A stretch of 64,000 nt of DNA from Arsenophonus sp031446165 (GCA_031446165.1 CP132905.1:682001-746000); one strand, 5' to 3'. Shown: positions 1 through 10,434, counted from the first letter of the stretch. Made by a program: numbers and translations. The notes: generated by a model not told the origin, from the sequence alone.

Positions 1-1
1 C

Positions 2-679
2 AATATTACTATGGGATTTATAAATTTTTTAAAAAATCAGGCAATACAAGCTCAAGCTTTATATATTTTAGGTGATTTTTTTCATTATTGGATTGGTGAT
101 GATGATCCTAATATATTACATAAAACTATAGCTTATGAATTAAAAAAGTTATATAAAAAAGGTGTTCGTTGTTACTTTATTCATGGAAATCGTGATTTTT
201 TACTAGGAAAACGATTTGCTAAAAAAAGTGGGATGATATTATTACCAAAAGAAAAAGTGATAAAATTATATGGACATCAAATCTTGATTTTACATGGTGA
301 TGTACTTTGTACTGATGATATCATATACCAACGTTATAGAAAACAAGTTTGCAAACAGTGGTTACAAAAATTATTTTTAGATCTACCATTATCTATTCGC
401 CATTTTCTTGCAAAAAAAATACGAAAAAATAGTCAATCATTAAGCTTATTAAAAAAACAAAATATTACAGATGTTAATGAGAAAAAAGTAATTGAAAAAT
501 TTTTAAAATACCAAGTTGATTGGATCATCCATGGGCATACCCACCGACCTGCTATTCATAATATAAACATCAATGGAAAAATACTACATAGAGGAGTTTT
601 AGGTGCTTGGCAAAAAAATGGCTCGGCAATTAGAATTACAAATAAAACCATTGAATTAATTAACTTTTCTTTATACTAA
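2..679 (+). CDS. lpxH: UDP-2,3-diacylglucosamine diphosphatase LpxH (5' end outside window)
   Basis: LpxH removes UMP from UDP-2,3-diacylglucosamine to give lipid X, a step in lipid A synthesis at the inner membrane. The visible 225 codons match the enterobacterial protein from about its residue 17 onward, and the frame is open to the left edge of the window. The gene therefore starts upstream, and the ATG at 11 is an internal codon. Calcineurin-like metallophosphatase motifs visible are GDFF, GNRDFLLGKRFA, LHGD and the C-terminal HGHTHRPA. The first metal ligands (Asp and His of the DLHL motif) must lie in the missing 16 or so codons. The next gene on this strand is coaE, 0.8 kb away. The identity is firm; only the start is unseen. 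Confidence 0.93.
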   Translation, partial: NITMGFINFLKNQAIQAQALYILGDFFHYWIGDDDPNILHKTIAYELKKLYKKGVRCYFIHGNRDFLLGKRFAKKSGMILLPKEKVIKLYGHQILILHGDVLCTDDIIYQRYRKQVCKQWLQKLFLDLPLSIRHFLAKKIRKNSQSLSLLKKQNITDVNEKKVIEKFLKYQVDWIIHGHTHRPAIHNININGKILHRGVLGAWQKNGSAIRITNKTIELINFSLY

Positions 680-1502
680 ATAACAATTTTAATAATATGT
701 CGATTACATAAAATTATTTTCATAAAATTTAAAGTTAAAAATAATAAAAAAGCTTTCTTAAAAGATCTTAAGATATAAAAATAATCTGAAATATATTATT
801 TTTAATAAAAAATCTAAAATATTTATATATATTAAATTACTGGCATAAAAAAAGAAGGTTTTTTTTATTTTTTTTAATACAATAAAATCCTTGATAAAAA
901 AATATTTAAATTCTTACAAAAAATTATGCTTCTCCCAAAAAAAATACATTTACTTATTTATTTCAATAAAACTTCGTTTTATAATATTAATTCTTCAAAA
1001 ATATTGCTTTGTAAGAAATTCATTATCATGAAAACTAACTAGTAAAAAAATTTTGTAATTTATTAAATTTATAATTTAATATATAAATATATATTATTTT
1101 TTTATTTTGCTTTACATGTTTATGTAATTTTTTTATACATAAAATATGAAAAAAATTTTTAATAAATTTTATAAATCTATTATTTTAAGTAACATTTTTA
1201 TAAAAAATAATATTTCTTTAACAAATCAAAACTAATACACTATTAAAATCTAAAAATAAATAGATCATCATAGAAAAAATAATATCTAATAAATTAAATC
1301 TTATAAAAATTAGCAGTTATAAATTATTAATTTAAAGAAAAACAAAATTTTATTTTATTAATCAATATTAACATAAAGTAACAAAAAATTTTTATGGAAA
1401 AGTATATTTATTTTAATAAATCGATCATTTTTATACTCTTATTTGTATTAAGTTTTTATTTATATTAAGTTTATACTTTATCAAAAATTTAGAGAAAAAT
1501 AA
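680..1502. other. spacer between lpxH and coaE
   Basis: About 820 bases of A/T runs with stops in all frames. I recognise no RNA gene and no protein remnant. The coaE promoter presumably lies near the right end. Confidence 0.7.
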
Positions 1503-2144
1503 ATGAGTTATATTGTTGCTATAACAGGTGGTATAGGAAGTGGAAAAAGTACAGTTGCATATAAATTTTCATTATTAGGAATACCCATCATTGATGCAGA
1601 TATCATTGCTAGAAAAATAGTGCTACCTAATACATATGCATTTAAAATGATTAAAAAACATTTTGGCATCACCATTCTTCACAACAATGGTTCTTTAAAT
1701 CGGTTAATGTTAAAAAAAAGAATATTTAATGACCAAAAAGAAAAAAATTGGTTAAATAATTTATTACATCCTTTAATACATCAAGAAACACAACTACAAT
1801 TATCTTGTTTTAATACTCTTTATATTATTTGGGTTGCACCATTATTAATAGAAAACAAGAGAGAAAATCTAGCTCACCGTATATTAGTTGTTGATATTAC
1901 ACAAGAAGAACAAATAAAACGCATAATAAAACGTGATCACGTTAGTAAAAAAATAGCAACCAATATTCTCTTAAATCAAATTAGTCGAAAAAAACGCTTA
2001 GAAAAAGCTGATGATATTATTTATAATAATTCTAATAAAAATCTTAATATCACTGTATTAAAATTACATAAAAAATACTTAAAATTAGCTGACAATTATT
2101 ACAAAAATAAAAAATATTATTTTGTGCAAAAAATAAAACAATAA
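1503..2144 (+). CDS. coaE: dephospho-CoA kinase
   Basis: Phosphorylates the 3'-hydroxyl of dephospho-CoA, the last step of coenzyme A synthesis, in the cytosol. The 213-residue protein (E. coli about 206) begins with the P-loop GGIGSGKST at residues 9-17. It continues with the DAD motif of the family (IPIIDADIIAR, about residues 27-37) and LHPLIHQE near residue 87. The ATG follows an AGAGAAAA stretch usable as a weak ribosome site. The gene converges on secA as in E. coli, but mutT, yacG and zapD, which lie between them there, are absent. A hairpin sits in the 137-base convergent gap. Confidence 0.95.
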   Translation: MSYIVAITGGIGSGKSTVAYKFSLLGIPIIDADIIARKIVLPNTYAFKMIKKHFGITILHNNGSLNRLMLKKRIFNDQKEKNWLNNLLHPLIHQETQLQLSCFNTLYIIWVAPLLIENKRENLAHRILVVDITQEEQIKRIIKRDHVSKKIATNILLNQISRKKRLEKADDIIYNNSNKNLNITVLKLHKKYLKLADNYYKNKKYYFVQKIKQ

Positions 2145-2153
2145 TATTTATAG

Positions 2154-2181
2154 TAAACTTTTAATACATATTAATAGTTTA
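2154..2181. terminator. hairpin between convergent coaE and secA
   Basis: Inverted repeat TAAACTTTTAAT / ATTAATAGTTTA: 12 base pairs with one T-T mismatch and the loop ACAT. It lies 10 bases past the coaE stop and 100 bases past the secA stop, so it could end transcription from either side. The stem is almost all A/T, so the call is tentative. Confidence 0.4.
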
Positions 2182-2281
2182 ACTTATTTATATTAAAAAA
2201 AATTAATAAAGATTCATTTAAAAAACAATATTCTTAAATTATTGTATTCAAAAAATAATGAAAATTTTTAATAAAAAATTT

Positions 2282-4996
2282 TTAAAATGAATTACCATGA
2301 CAATGTTTATATTTCTTACCTGAACCACAAGGACAAGATTTATTACGCCCGATAATATTATTAACTTTTTTAATATCTGGTCGAACTGTAGTATTTGATA
2401 TCAATGATTTATGATTTTTATTTTTCGAAACTTTAGTTTCAATATATTTTTGTTCTTTTTGATACTTAAATTTATCAAGTAAACAATATTTTTCTGATAC
2501 TTGAAGCTCAATCTTACTTAATTGACTAAGAATTTCATATTTTAATATTTCTAACATATTTGCAAACATTTTAAAAGATTCACGTTTATATTCTTGTATT
2601 GGATCTTTTTGTGCATAACCTCGTAAATGAATACCTTGTCTTAAATAATCCATTGCAGCTAAATGTTCTTTCCATAATATATCCAAAGTTTCTAACATAA
2701 TATTTTTTTCAATATTACGCATCCTTTTACTACCAATAATTTCTTTTTTTTTCTGATAATCTGCTGTTACTTCCTGTAAAATACGTGCACGTAGAATTTC
2801 TTCATCTAATTTTGATTCTTTATTGAACCATTTTTTTATAGGCAGATCTATATTAAAATCATTACGTAGTTGCTTTTGTAATCCATCAATATTCCAGAGT
2901 TCTTCTAAAGATTGAGGAGGAATATAAGTATCAATAAATACAGTAATGACATTTTTGCGAATATTATCAATTGTTTTACTTACATCATCAGTATCTAATA
3001 ATTCATTACGCTGCGAATAAATGGCCAGTCGCTGATCATTAGAAACGTCATCGTATTCCAAAAGTTGTTTACGTATGTCAAAATTACGATTTTCCACTTT
3101 ACGTTGTGCATTAGCAATTGCTTTTGTAACCCATGGATGTGTCATTGCTTCATCAGATTTCATTCCTAATTTACGCATCATAGTAACTATTCTATCAGAA
3201 GCAAATATTCGCATTAAAGAATCTTCCATCGATAAATAAAAACGTGATGAACCTGGATCACCTTGACGTCCAGAGCGTCCACGTAGTTGATTATCAATAC
3301 GACGAGATTCATGACGTTCAGTACCGATAATATGCAAACCACCAGAAGAAATTACTAAATCATGACGTTTTTTCCAATTTTTCTTAATTTTATTGATTTG
3401 TTCAGGAGTTGGGTTGTCTAATTTATTTATTTCTGATTGCCAATTCCCTCCTAACACAATGTCTGTTCCTCTACCAGCCATATTAGTTGCAATAGTAACT
3501 GCACTCGGTTGTCCTGCTTCAGAAATTATATCAGCTTCTATTTCATGAAATTTTGCATTTAAAACATTATGTGCAATATGAGCTTTTTTTAATTCTCGAG
3601 AAATCATTTCTGATTTCTCGATGGAGATAGTGCCAACTACAACAGGTTGATTTCTTTTAATACACGCACGAATATCATTGATAACAGCAGTAAATTTATC
3701 GATTTCTTTCATATAAACTAAATCTGGCAAATCATTACGAATCATGGGACAATGAGTCGGGATAATAATAGTATCTAAATTATAGATAGATTTAAATTCC
3801 ACTGCTTCTGTATAAGCAGTACCAGTCATTCCAGATAATTTTTCATATAAACGAAAATAATTTTGAAATGTAATAGAAGCTAATGTTTGATTCTCATTTT
3901 GTATCGTTACACCTTCTTTGACTTCTATTGCTTGATGCAATCCATCTGACCAACGTCTTCCTTCCATACTGCGTCCAGTATGTTCGTCAATAATAATAAT
4001 TTTATCTTCTTTTACAATATAATCTACATCTCTGATAAACAAAACATGAGCACGCAAAGCAGCCATAACATGGTGCATTAAAATAATATTAGAAGAAGAA
4101 TATAATGATTCCCCATTGTTCATTAAATTTGATTTTACTAATAATTTTTCAACAAACTCTAGTCCACGCTCAGTTAACGTAATTTGACGTGATTTTTCAT
4201 CAATATAAAAATGACCTTTACCTTGAAAGATCTCTGAATCTTCTTTTTCTTGTCGTTTAAGACTAGGAATTAATTCATTGACTTTTTTATATAAATCTGA
4301 ACTATCTTCAGTAGGACCAGAAATGATTAATGGGGTGCGAGCTTCATCAATTAAAATAGAATCCACTTCATCAATTAATGCATAATGTAATTTCCGTTGC
4401 ACACGTTCTTTTGGGCTAAATACCATATTATCACGCAGATAATCAAAGCCATATTCATTATTAGTACCATATGTAATATTTGCTGCATAAGCCTCACGTT
4501 TCATTCTAGTTGACATACCAGATAAATTAATGCCGACTGTCATACCAAGAAACTCAAAAAGTAAACGATTATTTTCTGCATCACGCTTTGCTAAATAGTC
4601 ATTCACTGTAACAATATGAACACCTTTGCCGGTTAAAGCATTTAAATATGCAGGTAATGTAGACGTTAATGTTTTTCCTTCACCAGTGCGCATTTCTGCA
4701 ATACAACACTCATTGAGCACCATACCACCAAGTAATTGAACATCAAAATGTCGCATATTAAAAATGCGTTTACTAGCCTCACGTACTGTTGCAAATGTTT
4801 CTGGAATTAAATTTTGTAATGTCTCTCCAGATTTAATACGTTCTTGAAATTCATATGTTTTATTTCTAAGTGCTTCATTTGAAAATTTTTCAAATGAAGA
4901 TTCCAGTTGATTAATAATATTAACCAATTTATCTAAACGACGCAAAGTACGATCATTGCGACTGCCAAAAAAATTTGTTAGTAACTTAGTTAACAT
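2282..4996 (-). CDS. secA: preprotein translocase ATPase SecA
   Basis: SecA drives unfolded secretory proteins through SecYEG using ATP. The 904 residues equal the usual enterobacterial length. Walker A is MRTGEGKT near residue 105. The DEVD box with DEARTPLIISGP follows around residue 210, the second ATPase half has TNMAGRGTDIVLGG near 510, and RIDNQLRGRSGRQGDPGSS follows it. The C-terminus keeps the zinc-binding SecB and ribosome contact motif CPCGSGKKYKHCHG. In E. coli the arrest peptide gene secM lies directly upstream and controls secA. Here the 455 bases upstream contain no secM-like frame, so that regulation appears lost. Confidence 0.98.
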   Translation of the reverse strand: MLTKLLTNFFGSRNDRTLRRLDKLVNIINQLESSFEKFSNEALRNKTYEFQERIKSGETLQNLIPETFATVREASKRIFNMRHFDVQLLGGMVLNECCIAEMRTGEGKTLTSTLPAYLNALTGKGVHIVTVNDYLAKRDAENNRLLFEFLGMTVGINLSGMSTRMKREAYAANITYGTNNEYGFDYLRDNMVFSPKERVQRKLHYALIDEVDSILIDEARTPLIISGPTEDSSDLYKKVNELIPSLKRQEKEDSEIFQGKGHFYIDEKSRQITLTERGLEFVEKLLVKSNLMNNGESLYSSSNIILMHHVMAALRAHVLFIRDVDYIVKEDKIIIIDEHTGRSMEGRRWSDGLHQAIEVKEGVTIQNENQTLASITFQNYFRLYEKLSGMTGTAYTEAVEFKSIYNLDTIIIPTHCPMIRNDLPDLVYMKEIDKFTAVINDIRACIKRNQPVVVGTISIEKSEMISRELKKAHIAHNVLNAKFHEIEADIISEAGQPSAVTIATNMAGRGTDIVLGGNWQSEINKLDNPTPEQINKIKKNWKKRHDLVISSGGLHIIGTERHESRRIDNQLRGRSGRQGDPGSSRFYLSMEDSLMRIFASDRIVTMMRKLGMKSDEAMTHPWVTKAIANAQRKVENRNFDIRKQLLEYDDVSNDQRLAIYSQRNELLDTDDVSKTIDNIRKNVITVFIDTYIPPQSLEELWNIDGLQKQLRNDFNIDLPIKKWFNKESKLDEEILRARILQEVTADYQKKKEIIGSKRMRNIEKNIMLETLDILWKEHLAAMDYLRQGIHLRGYAQKDPIQEYKRESFKMFANMLEILKYEILSQLSKIELQVSEKYCLLDKFKYQKEQKYIETKVSKNKNHKSLISNTTVRPDIKKVNNIIGRNKSCPCGSGKKYKHCHGNSF

Positions 4997-5451
4997 AAAT
5001 ATTGTCTCAATAAAAAACAGTAAATACGAATTTTGAATCTAATATAATTTTTTTACACTATACAATGAATATAAATATATTTAAAATTTTTATATTCTAT
5101 TTAAATATATTATTAAATAGCTGATCATGCAGCTAGAAAAATAAAATTTAATCGAAATATTTTATTAAAAATAAACAATATTTTTTTATAAAATATACAC
5201 ATAAAAAATAAAAATATCATATGAGTATAACAATATAAAAACATATTTATTATATTTAATAAAATACTGTTTCTAAAAAAAATAAATACCTGAGATAATA
5301 TATGATATAATTAAATATATAATATATTTTTATTGTATTTTTTTTATTTTAATAAAAATAAAACAATATTTTTATACTAATTGTTGCTTTTAATATCAAA
5401 AAAATATTATTTTTGAAACTAAAAATATGTATTTCTTACAAAATTTGAAAC
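4997..5451. other. divergent spacer between secA and the DUF721 gene
   Basis: About 455 AT-rich bases that should carry the promoters of both divergent genes. No secM-like frame or other feature is visible. Confidence 0.6.
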
Positions 5452-5793
5452 ATGCGAGATAATTATCCAGAATCTTTAGATATTTTATTTAAAAAATATC
5501 ACTACAATGCTAATGGTTTAAACAAAATTCAAAAGCACGCACAAAAAATCATTAAGCTTAATAATATTATTGTAAATTTATTGCCTATTTCATTAAAGAA
5601 TTGGTGTCGAGTTGCAAATTACAGACAACATATTCTTATATTGGAAGTTTCTGATGCAAACAAAAAAATACAACTACATTATGAATTACCTATATTGCTC
5701 TTAAAATTACGCAATGATATTTTACCATATTTATCTAAAATTAAAGTAATAATTAATCCATCATTATCATCTAAAATCTTACACAGTTATTGA
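5452..5793 (+). CDS. DUF721 / DciA-like small protein
   Basis: A 113-residue basic protein. The pattern LNNIIVNLLPISLKNWCRVANYR, then ILEVSDANKKIQLHYELP, then LLLKLR and IKVIINPS fits the DUF721 fold: a small alpha-beta domain related to DciA. DciA helps load the replicative helicase in bacteria that lack DnaC. The position between secA and lpxC is where gammaproteobacteria commonly carry such a gene. The start is the first ATG of the frame, with only a weak upstream ribosome site. It converges with lpxC. The DUF721 assignment is from remembered pattern, not a search, and its role in this organism is unknown. Confidence 0.7.
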   Translation: MRDNYPESLDILFKKYHYNANGLNKIQKHAQKIIKLNNIIVNLLPISLKNWCRVANYRQHILILEVSDANKKIQLHYELPILLLKLRNDILPYLSKIKVIINPSLSSKILHSY

Positions 5794-5857
5794 TGATTTT
5801 ATAAATTTTATAAAAAACTAGAAAATTATCTTCTTTTTATAAAATAAAAAAATAAAA

Positions 5858-5880
5858 GTAACTTATACTTATCAAGTTAC
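5858..5880. terminator. hairpin between convergent DUF721 gene and lpxC
   Basis: Seven-base inverted repeat GTAACTT / AAGTTAC with a 9-base loop, 65 bases past the upstream gene. It is short, so it may be chance; its position at a convergent junction is the main support. Confidence 0.3.
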
Positions 5881-6043
5881 ATTAACTAAATTATCTAATA
5901 AAATTCTTATAAAATATAAACTACCGTTAAAAATATATCGATCACTTTAAAAAACAATATAAAAAAATATAATAACCAATCAAAAAAAACACATGAAAGC
6001 AACTTAAAAAATATTTAATGTTTAATATTCAAATGCAAAGTTT

Positions 6044-6964
6044 TCATCCCCCTATACTAACAAAAGGTGATTTTAAAAATAAAGGCATGTCAGATTCATT
6101 TTCAAAAGTTACCATATCCCAAGCGGATTCTGTTGCTAAAACAGCTTGCAATAATTTATTATTTAACGCATGACCTGATTTATATGCAGTAAAAGAACCA
6201 ATGATATTATAGCTACACATAAATAAATCACCAATAGCATCCAAAGTTTTATGACGAACTAATTCATCTTCAAAACGTAGACCATCTTCGTTTAATATAC
6301 GGTAATCATCTATTACAATTGCGCAATCAATACTACCACCTAAACATAATCCTTGTGATTGTAAATACTCAATATCGCGCATAAATCCAAATGTGCGTGC
6401 CCGACTGATATCTCTTATAAAAGATTTAACAGAAAAATCAAGTTTATAATTTTGGCTTTTGCTATTAATTGCAGGATGATTAAAATCAATTGTAAAATCT
6501 AAACAAAATCCATCATAAGGTGATAATTCAGCACATTTATCACCATCAACAACTCGCACGCTTTTCTTAATACGAAAAAATTTTTTAGCACTATTTAATT
6601 CTCTAATACCTGCATCTAACAACAAAAATACAAAAGGTGCAGCACTACCATCCATAATTGGAATTTCTGGTGCATCTACTGCAACAATAATATTATCAAT
6701 CCCTAATCCTGCTAAAGCAGCATTTAAATGTTCTACTGTTGAAATACGTACATCATCTTCATTTACTAAACAAGTACATAACATAGTATCACGTACAGTT
6801 TTTGCAGCAACTGGAAAATCAACAGATGGATTTAAATCTATACGTCGGTAGATAACACCAGTATTTGCTGGTGCAGGGAGTAATTCTAAAGTAACTTTTT
6901 TTCCAGTATGTAAACCAATACCTGTTGCCTTAACAATACGTTTTAGTGTTCTTTGTTTGATCAT
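6044..6964 (-). CDS. lpxC: UDP-3-O-acyl-N-acetylglucosamine deacetylase LpxC
   Basis: Zinc amidase that makes the first committed step of lipid A synthesis. It has 306 residues (E. coli 305). Zinc ligands are visible as VEHLNAALAGLG (His79) and RHKTLDAIGDLF (His and Asp near 238-242). The substrate-loop motif around EIPIMDGSAAPF is intact. It is the last gene of the dcw cluster, 95 bases after ftsZ. Those bases contain an imperfect stem (GTTTCT at 6991-6996 with AGAAAC at 7010-7015) and could hold a separate promoter. E. coli LpxC ends in a degradation tag recognised by FtsH. The end here, LFLKSPFVSIGG, differs, so such turnover cannot be assumed. Confidence 0.98.
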   Translation of the reverse strand: MIKQRTLKRIVKATGIGLHTGKKVTLELLPAPANTGVIYRRIDLNPSVDFPVAAKTVRDTMLCTCLVNEDDVRISTVEHLNAALAGLGIDNIIVAVDAPEIPIMDGSAAPFVFLLLDAGIRELNSAKKFFRIKKSVRVVDGDKCAELSPYDGFCLDFTIDFNHPAINSKSQNYKLDFSVKSFIRDISRARTFGFMRDIEYLQSQGLCLGGSIDCAIVIDDYRILNEDGLRFEDELVRHKTLDAIGDLFMCSYNIIGSFTAYKSGHALNNKLLQAVLATESAWDMVTFENESDMPLFLKSPFVSIGG

Positions 6965-7059
6965 TATTTTTATCTCATATCTTTATCACAGTTTCTCTGA
7001 TCGTCACTTAGAAACAGCTAAATATTTTATTGTTATAAAATCCAGTAATAAAATCTCAA

Positions 7060-8247
7060 TTAATCAGCCTGTTTCCTTAAAAAAGCAGGGATATCAAGAT
7101 AATCTGACTCCTTATTATTAGGTGAAATATTATTTTTATTAACTACTTTCACTGTCGATTTTTCTCCTGTAAAAGATGACGTCCTCCCCCCTACCCCAGA
7201 TGAGATAGAACCGCCTGGTACTCTACTATAACTCTGTTCTAAAGAAATTTTTTGTGTTGCTTTATTAGGAACAATATTAACATCTGTACTTTTATCCATG
7301 CCAATTCCTGTAGCAACAACAGTTACCCGTAATTCATCATTCATATCAGGATCCAATGAAGTACCAATAACCACCATTGCATTATCTGATGCAAATGCAC
7401 GAATGGTATTACCTACTGTTTCAAATTCATCAAGTCGTAAATCAAAACCTGCCGTAATATTAACTAATACACCACGAGCACCTGATAAATCTACATCCTC
7501 CAATAATGGGCTTGAAATTGCCATTTCAGCAGCTTCTTCAGCTCGATCTTCACCACGTGATACTCCAGATCCCATCATGGCATAACCCATTTCAGACATT
7601 ACAGTCCGAACATCTGCAAAATCAACATTCATCAAACCAGGACGAGTAATCAGTTCCGCAATACCCTGTACTGCGCCTTTCAATACATTATTTGCTGCTC
7701 CAAAAGCGTCCAATAAAGAAATACCTCTGCCAAGTACTTTTAATAATTTATCATTGGGAATAGTAATCAATGAATCAACATGCTTAGAAAGCTCTGAAAT
7801 TCCTATTTCAGCAAACACCATACGTTTTTTACCTTCAAAATTAAAAGGTTTTGTTACTACTGCAACTGTTAATATCCCTAGTTCTTTAGCAACTCCAGCC
7901 ACTACAGGAGCTGCTCCAGTACCAGTTCCTCCACCCATTCCAGCAGCTATAAACACCATATCTGCTCCATCAAGTGCATTGCGCAATGCTTCACGATCTT
8001 CTTCAGCAGCATTACGACCAACCTCAGGATTTGCTCCTGCTCCTAAACCTTTCGTAATAGCACTACCTATCTGAATAATTTGTTCTACTGTCGTTTTACG
8101 TAACGCTTGAGCGTCTGTATTAACAGCAAAGAATTCAACACCTTCTATACATTCACGTACCATATGTTCAACAGCATTACCACCACCACCACCAACACCT
8201 ATTACTTTAATCACTGCGTCATTGGTTAATTCCATTGGTTCAAACAT
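7060..8247 (-). CDS. ftsZ: cell division GTPase FtsZ
   Basis: Tubulin homologue that polymerises into the Z ring. In 395 residues it shows VIGVGGGGGNAV near 15-26, the GTP-binding GGGTGTG at 105-111 and the T7-type NVDFADVRTVM near 207. The conserved tail DYLDIPAFLRKQAD, which binds FtsA, closes it after a variable linker. It lies downstream of ftsA (73-base gap) as in all dcw clusters. The gene is noticeably less AT-rich than its surroundings, as expected for a strongly conserved, highly expressed gene. Long open frames on the opposite strand here are compositional shadows. Confidence 0.99.
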   Translation of the reverse strand: MFEPMELTNDAVIKVIGVGGGGGNAVEHMVRECIEGVEFFAVNTDAQALRKTTVEQIIQIGSAITKGLGAGANPEVGRNAAEEDREALRNALDGADMVFIAAGMGGGTGTGAAPVVAGVAKELGILTVAVVTKPFNFEGKKRMVFAEIGISELSKHVDSLITIPNDKLLKVLGRGISLLDAFGAANNVLKGAVQGIAELITRPGLMNVDFADVRTVMSEMGYAMMGSGVSRGEDRAEEAAEMAISSPLLEDVDLSGARGVLVNITAGFDLRLDEFETVGNTIRAFASDNAMVVIGTSLDPDMNDELRVTVVATGIGMDKSTDVNIVPNKATQKISLEQSYSRVPGGSISSGVGGRTSSFTGEKSTVKVVNKNNISPNNKESDYLDIPAFLRKQAD

Positions 8248-8320
8248 AATTTCTCCCCATTTTTTGCCTTCTATTAGAATAAAAAATTTTTAGAATAGAA
8301 AATTTGTACTGTTCACAAAA

Positions 8321-9580
8321 TTAAAATTCTTTTTTCAACCAACTAGTGATTTTATTAAACCAAATAGTTAATGACTTACGTTTATCCATTTCAATTTCAT
8401 TCCCTAAATGAGTTTGTTTGCCGTAATGCAAAAGTCCAACAACTGTAGAATAATTAGGTTCTTGTGCATAATCTATCAAACCAGTTATATTTGATGGTTT
8501 ACCAATACGCACTTGAGTACAAAAAACTTTTTTAGCACATTCAACTAAACCATCAATTTGTGCGCCTCCCCCTGTTAAAACAACACCAGCTGATAAATGA
8601 TGTTTAATACCATTTTTACGCAGTTGTTCTTGTACTTTCACAATCTCATTATTAACTAAATTAAGTAACTCTATATACCTTGGTTCAATAACTTTTGCTA
8701 GTGTTTGACGCTGTAAATTTTTTAAAGGACGACTACCTGTTACACTAAATAATTCAACGTTTTCATCTTCATTAACAATAATAGCTAATGCACACCCATG
8801 ACAAATTTTCAGTGTTTCAGCATCACTTGGAGATGTACTAAATGCGTACGCAATATCATTCGTCACTATATTACCAGCATAAGGTATAACTTTTGTATGA
8901 CGTAATGCACCTCCAGTATAAATTACTATATCCATAGTACCGCTGCCAATATCAACTAAACACACCCCCAATTCACGTTCATCTTCTGTTAAAACAGAAT
9001 AGCTCGAAGCTAAACCGGAAAAAATTAATTGATCGACTTTTAAATCACAACGTTCAACTGCTTTTACAATATTTTTAGCCATATCATTGTTACAAGTAAT
9101 TAAATGTACTTTGGCTTGCATACGCACACCTGATAATCCTACTGGATTCTTAATACCTTCTTGATAATCAATGGAATATTCTTGAGGGATCACATGTAAA
9201 ATTCTATGTTCATCATGCACTCTAACAGATTTAGCCGTATGAACAACACTGTCCACATCATATAAAGTTACTTCATCATCAGAAATAGGTACCATCCCAA
9301 TTTCATTTTGGCAACTTATATGTTTACCAGAAAATGAGAGATACACTGATGAAATATGACAATTAGCCATTAATTCCGCTTGACCAATAGCTCGTTGTAC
9401 ACATTTAACAACAGATTCTAGATCATTTACATCTCCTTTATGCATTCCTCGAGATAGACAATTACCAACACCAATAATATTTATTATCCCATCTGGTAAA
9501 ATTTCACCAACCAATGTAGAAACTTTAGAAGTACCAATTTCAAGACCAACTATTAATTTTTTGTCTCTTGTTTTAATCAT
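8321..9580 (-). CDS. ftsA: cell division protein FtsA
   Basis: Actin-like ATPase that tethers FtsZ to the membrane. The 419-residue protein has the opening phosphate loop VGLEIGTSKVSTLVGE, the second phosphate motif VDIGSGTMDI near 210 and VVLTGGGAQIDGL near 335. The C-terminal amphipathic membrane anchor is present (LTIWFNKITSWLKKEF). The length matches E. coli (420). It sits between ftsQ and ftsZ, 77 bases after ftsQ. Confidence 0.98.
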   Translation of the reverse strand: MIKTRDKKLIVGLEIGTSKVSTLVGEILPDGIINIIGVGNCLSRGMHKGDVNDLESVVKCVQRAIGQAELMANCHISSVYLSFSGKHISCQNEIGMVPISDDEVTLYDVDSVVHTAKSVRVHDEHRILHVIPQEYSIDYQEGIKNPVGLSGVRMQAKVHLITCNNDMAKNIVKAVERCDLKVDQLIFSGLASSYSVLTEDERELGVCLVDIGSGTMDIVIYTGGALRHTKVIPYAGNIVTNDIAYAFSTSPSDAETLKICHGCALAIIVNEDENVELFSVTGSRPLKNLQRQTLAKVIEPRYIELLNLVNNEIVKVQEQLRKNGIKHHLSAGVVLTGGGAQIDGLVECAKKVFCTQVRIGKPSNITGLIDYAQEPNYSTVVGLLHYGKQTHLGNEIEMDKRKSLTIWFNKITSWLKKEF

Positions 9581-9657
9581 CGTTAATTTACCTGTTACTG
9601 ATCAATTAGCGATATTAAATTATTTTAATTCATAGTTTAGTAGTAAGTAAATTTAGA

Positions 9658-10431
9658 TTAAATAGGTACCCAACCTACCGCAGCATCACTAGCATACCGT
9701 AAATCTACATATCCAATGCGTTTATTTTTTACTTTTTTTAATAATGGATAAAGTTTTATAAAACGATTTAATCTTTCTTTAATATCCTGTTTACCAATAT
9801 TTAATTTAATATCATTTACTAAAACTAATTGCCATGCACGTCGTGTACTCATTGATAATGATTTAATAATAAAATTATGCTCAGATAACTGATTTTGCAT
9901 AATATGATACATTTTTAATATTTCTTCCTGACTACCTTCTGGGCCATATAACATCAAAAAATTTTTTTTACTATTTATTAATTTTGGAAAATTAAAAATA
10001 ATTCCCTCTTCATTAATAAAAAAAGTATCATTCCATTTTGCATAAGGTTGATATTCTACTACATGAATGTTTAATTCATTAGGCCATTTTTTACGTATCG
10101 TAACCTGCTTTATCCATGAATTTTTTTTAATCTCATTATAGATGATATTGATATCTATATTCATAAATGTACCAGGAATTCCTAATTCTAAAATTGCTTT
10201 TCTTATATAAAGATCACTTGTATAACTACGTTCACCAGTAATTAATAATTTAGAAATCGGTAATCTATTAGCATCGTTCATCCAATCTAATAATATACAT
10301 CCACTGAATATTGTAATAGCTAATACTATTACAAAAACAATCACACCAAACCAATAATAAACACTGTATACATTATTACTGTTATATTTTTTACATTCTT
10401 TATTATTGTAAATATTAAAAGATACAAACAT
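9658..10431 (-). CDS. ftsQ: cell division protein FtsQ
   Basis: Bitopic inner-membrane protein linking the FtsA/FtsZ ring to FtsLB and FtsW/FtsI. It has 257 residues, slightly short of E. coli (276). A cytoplasmic N-terminus precedes one membrane segment at about residues 28-50 (WFGVIVFVIVLAITIFSGCI). A POTRA-like region follows, with KLLITGERSYTSDLYIRKAI, and then the beta domain ending YVDLRYASDAAVGW. It begins three bases after the ddlB stop, implying translational coupling. Confidence 0.95.
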   Translation of the reverse strand: MFVSFNIYNNKECKKYNSNNVYSVYYWFGVIVFVIVLAITIFSGCILLDWMNDANRLPISKLLITGERSYTSDLYIRKAILELGIPGTFMNIDINIIYNEIKKNSWIKQVTIRKKWPNELNIHVVEYQPYAKWNDTFFINEEGIIFNFPKLINSKKNFLMLYGPEGSQEEILKMYHIMQNQLSEHNFIIKSLSMSTRRAWQLVLVNDIKLNIGKQDIKERLNRFIKLYPLLKKVKNKRIGYVDLRYASDAAVGWVPI

Positions 10432-10434
10432 ATT

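Noticed and set aside
7298..8074. Long frames on the strand opposite ftsZ
   Set aside because: They mirror the conserved codon pattern of ftsZ and encode Ser/Pro/Ala-rich nonsense. The same applies to the frames opposite gyrA, ftsI, ftsW, kdsB, znuB and ubiG.
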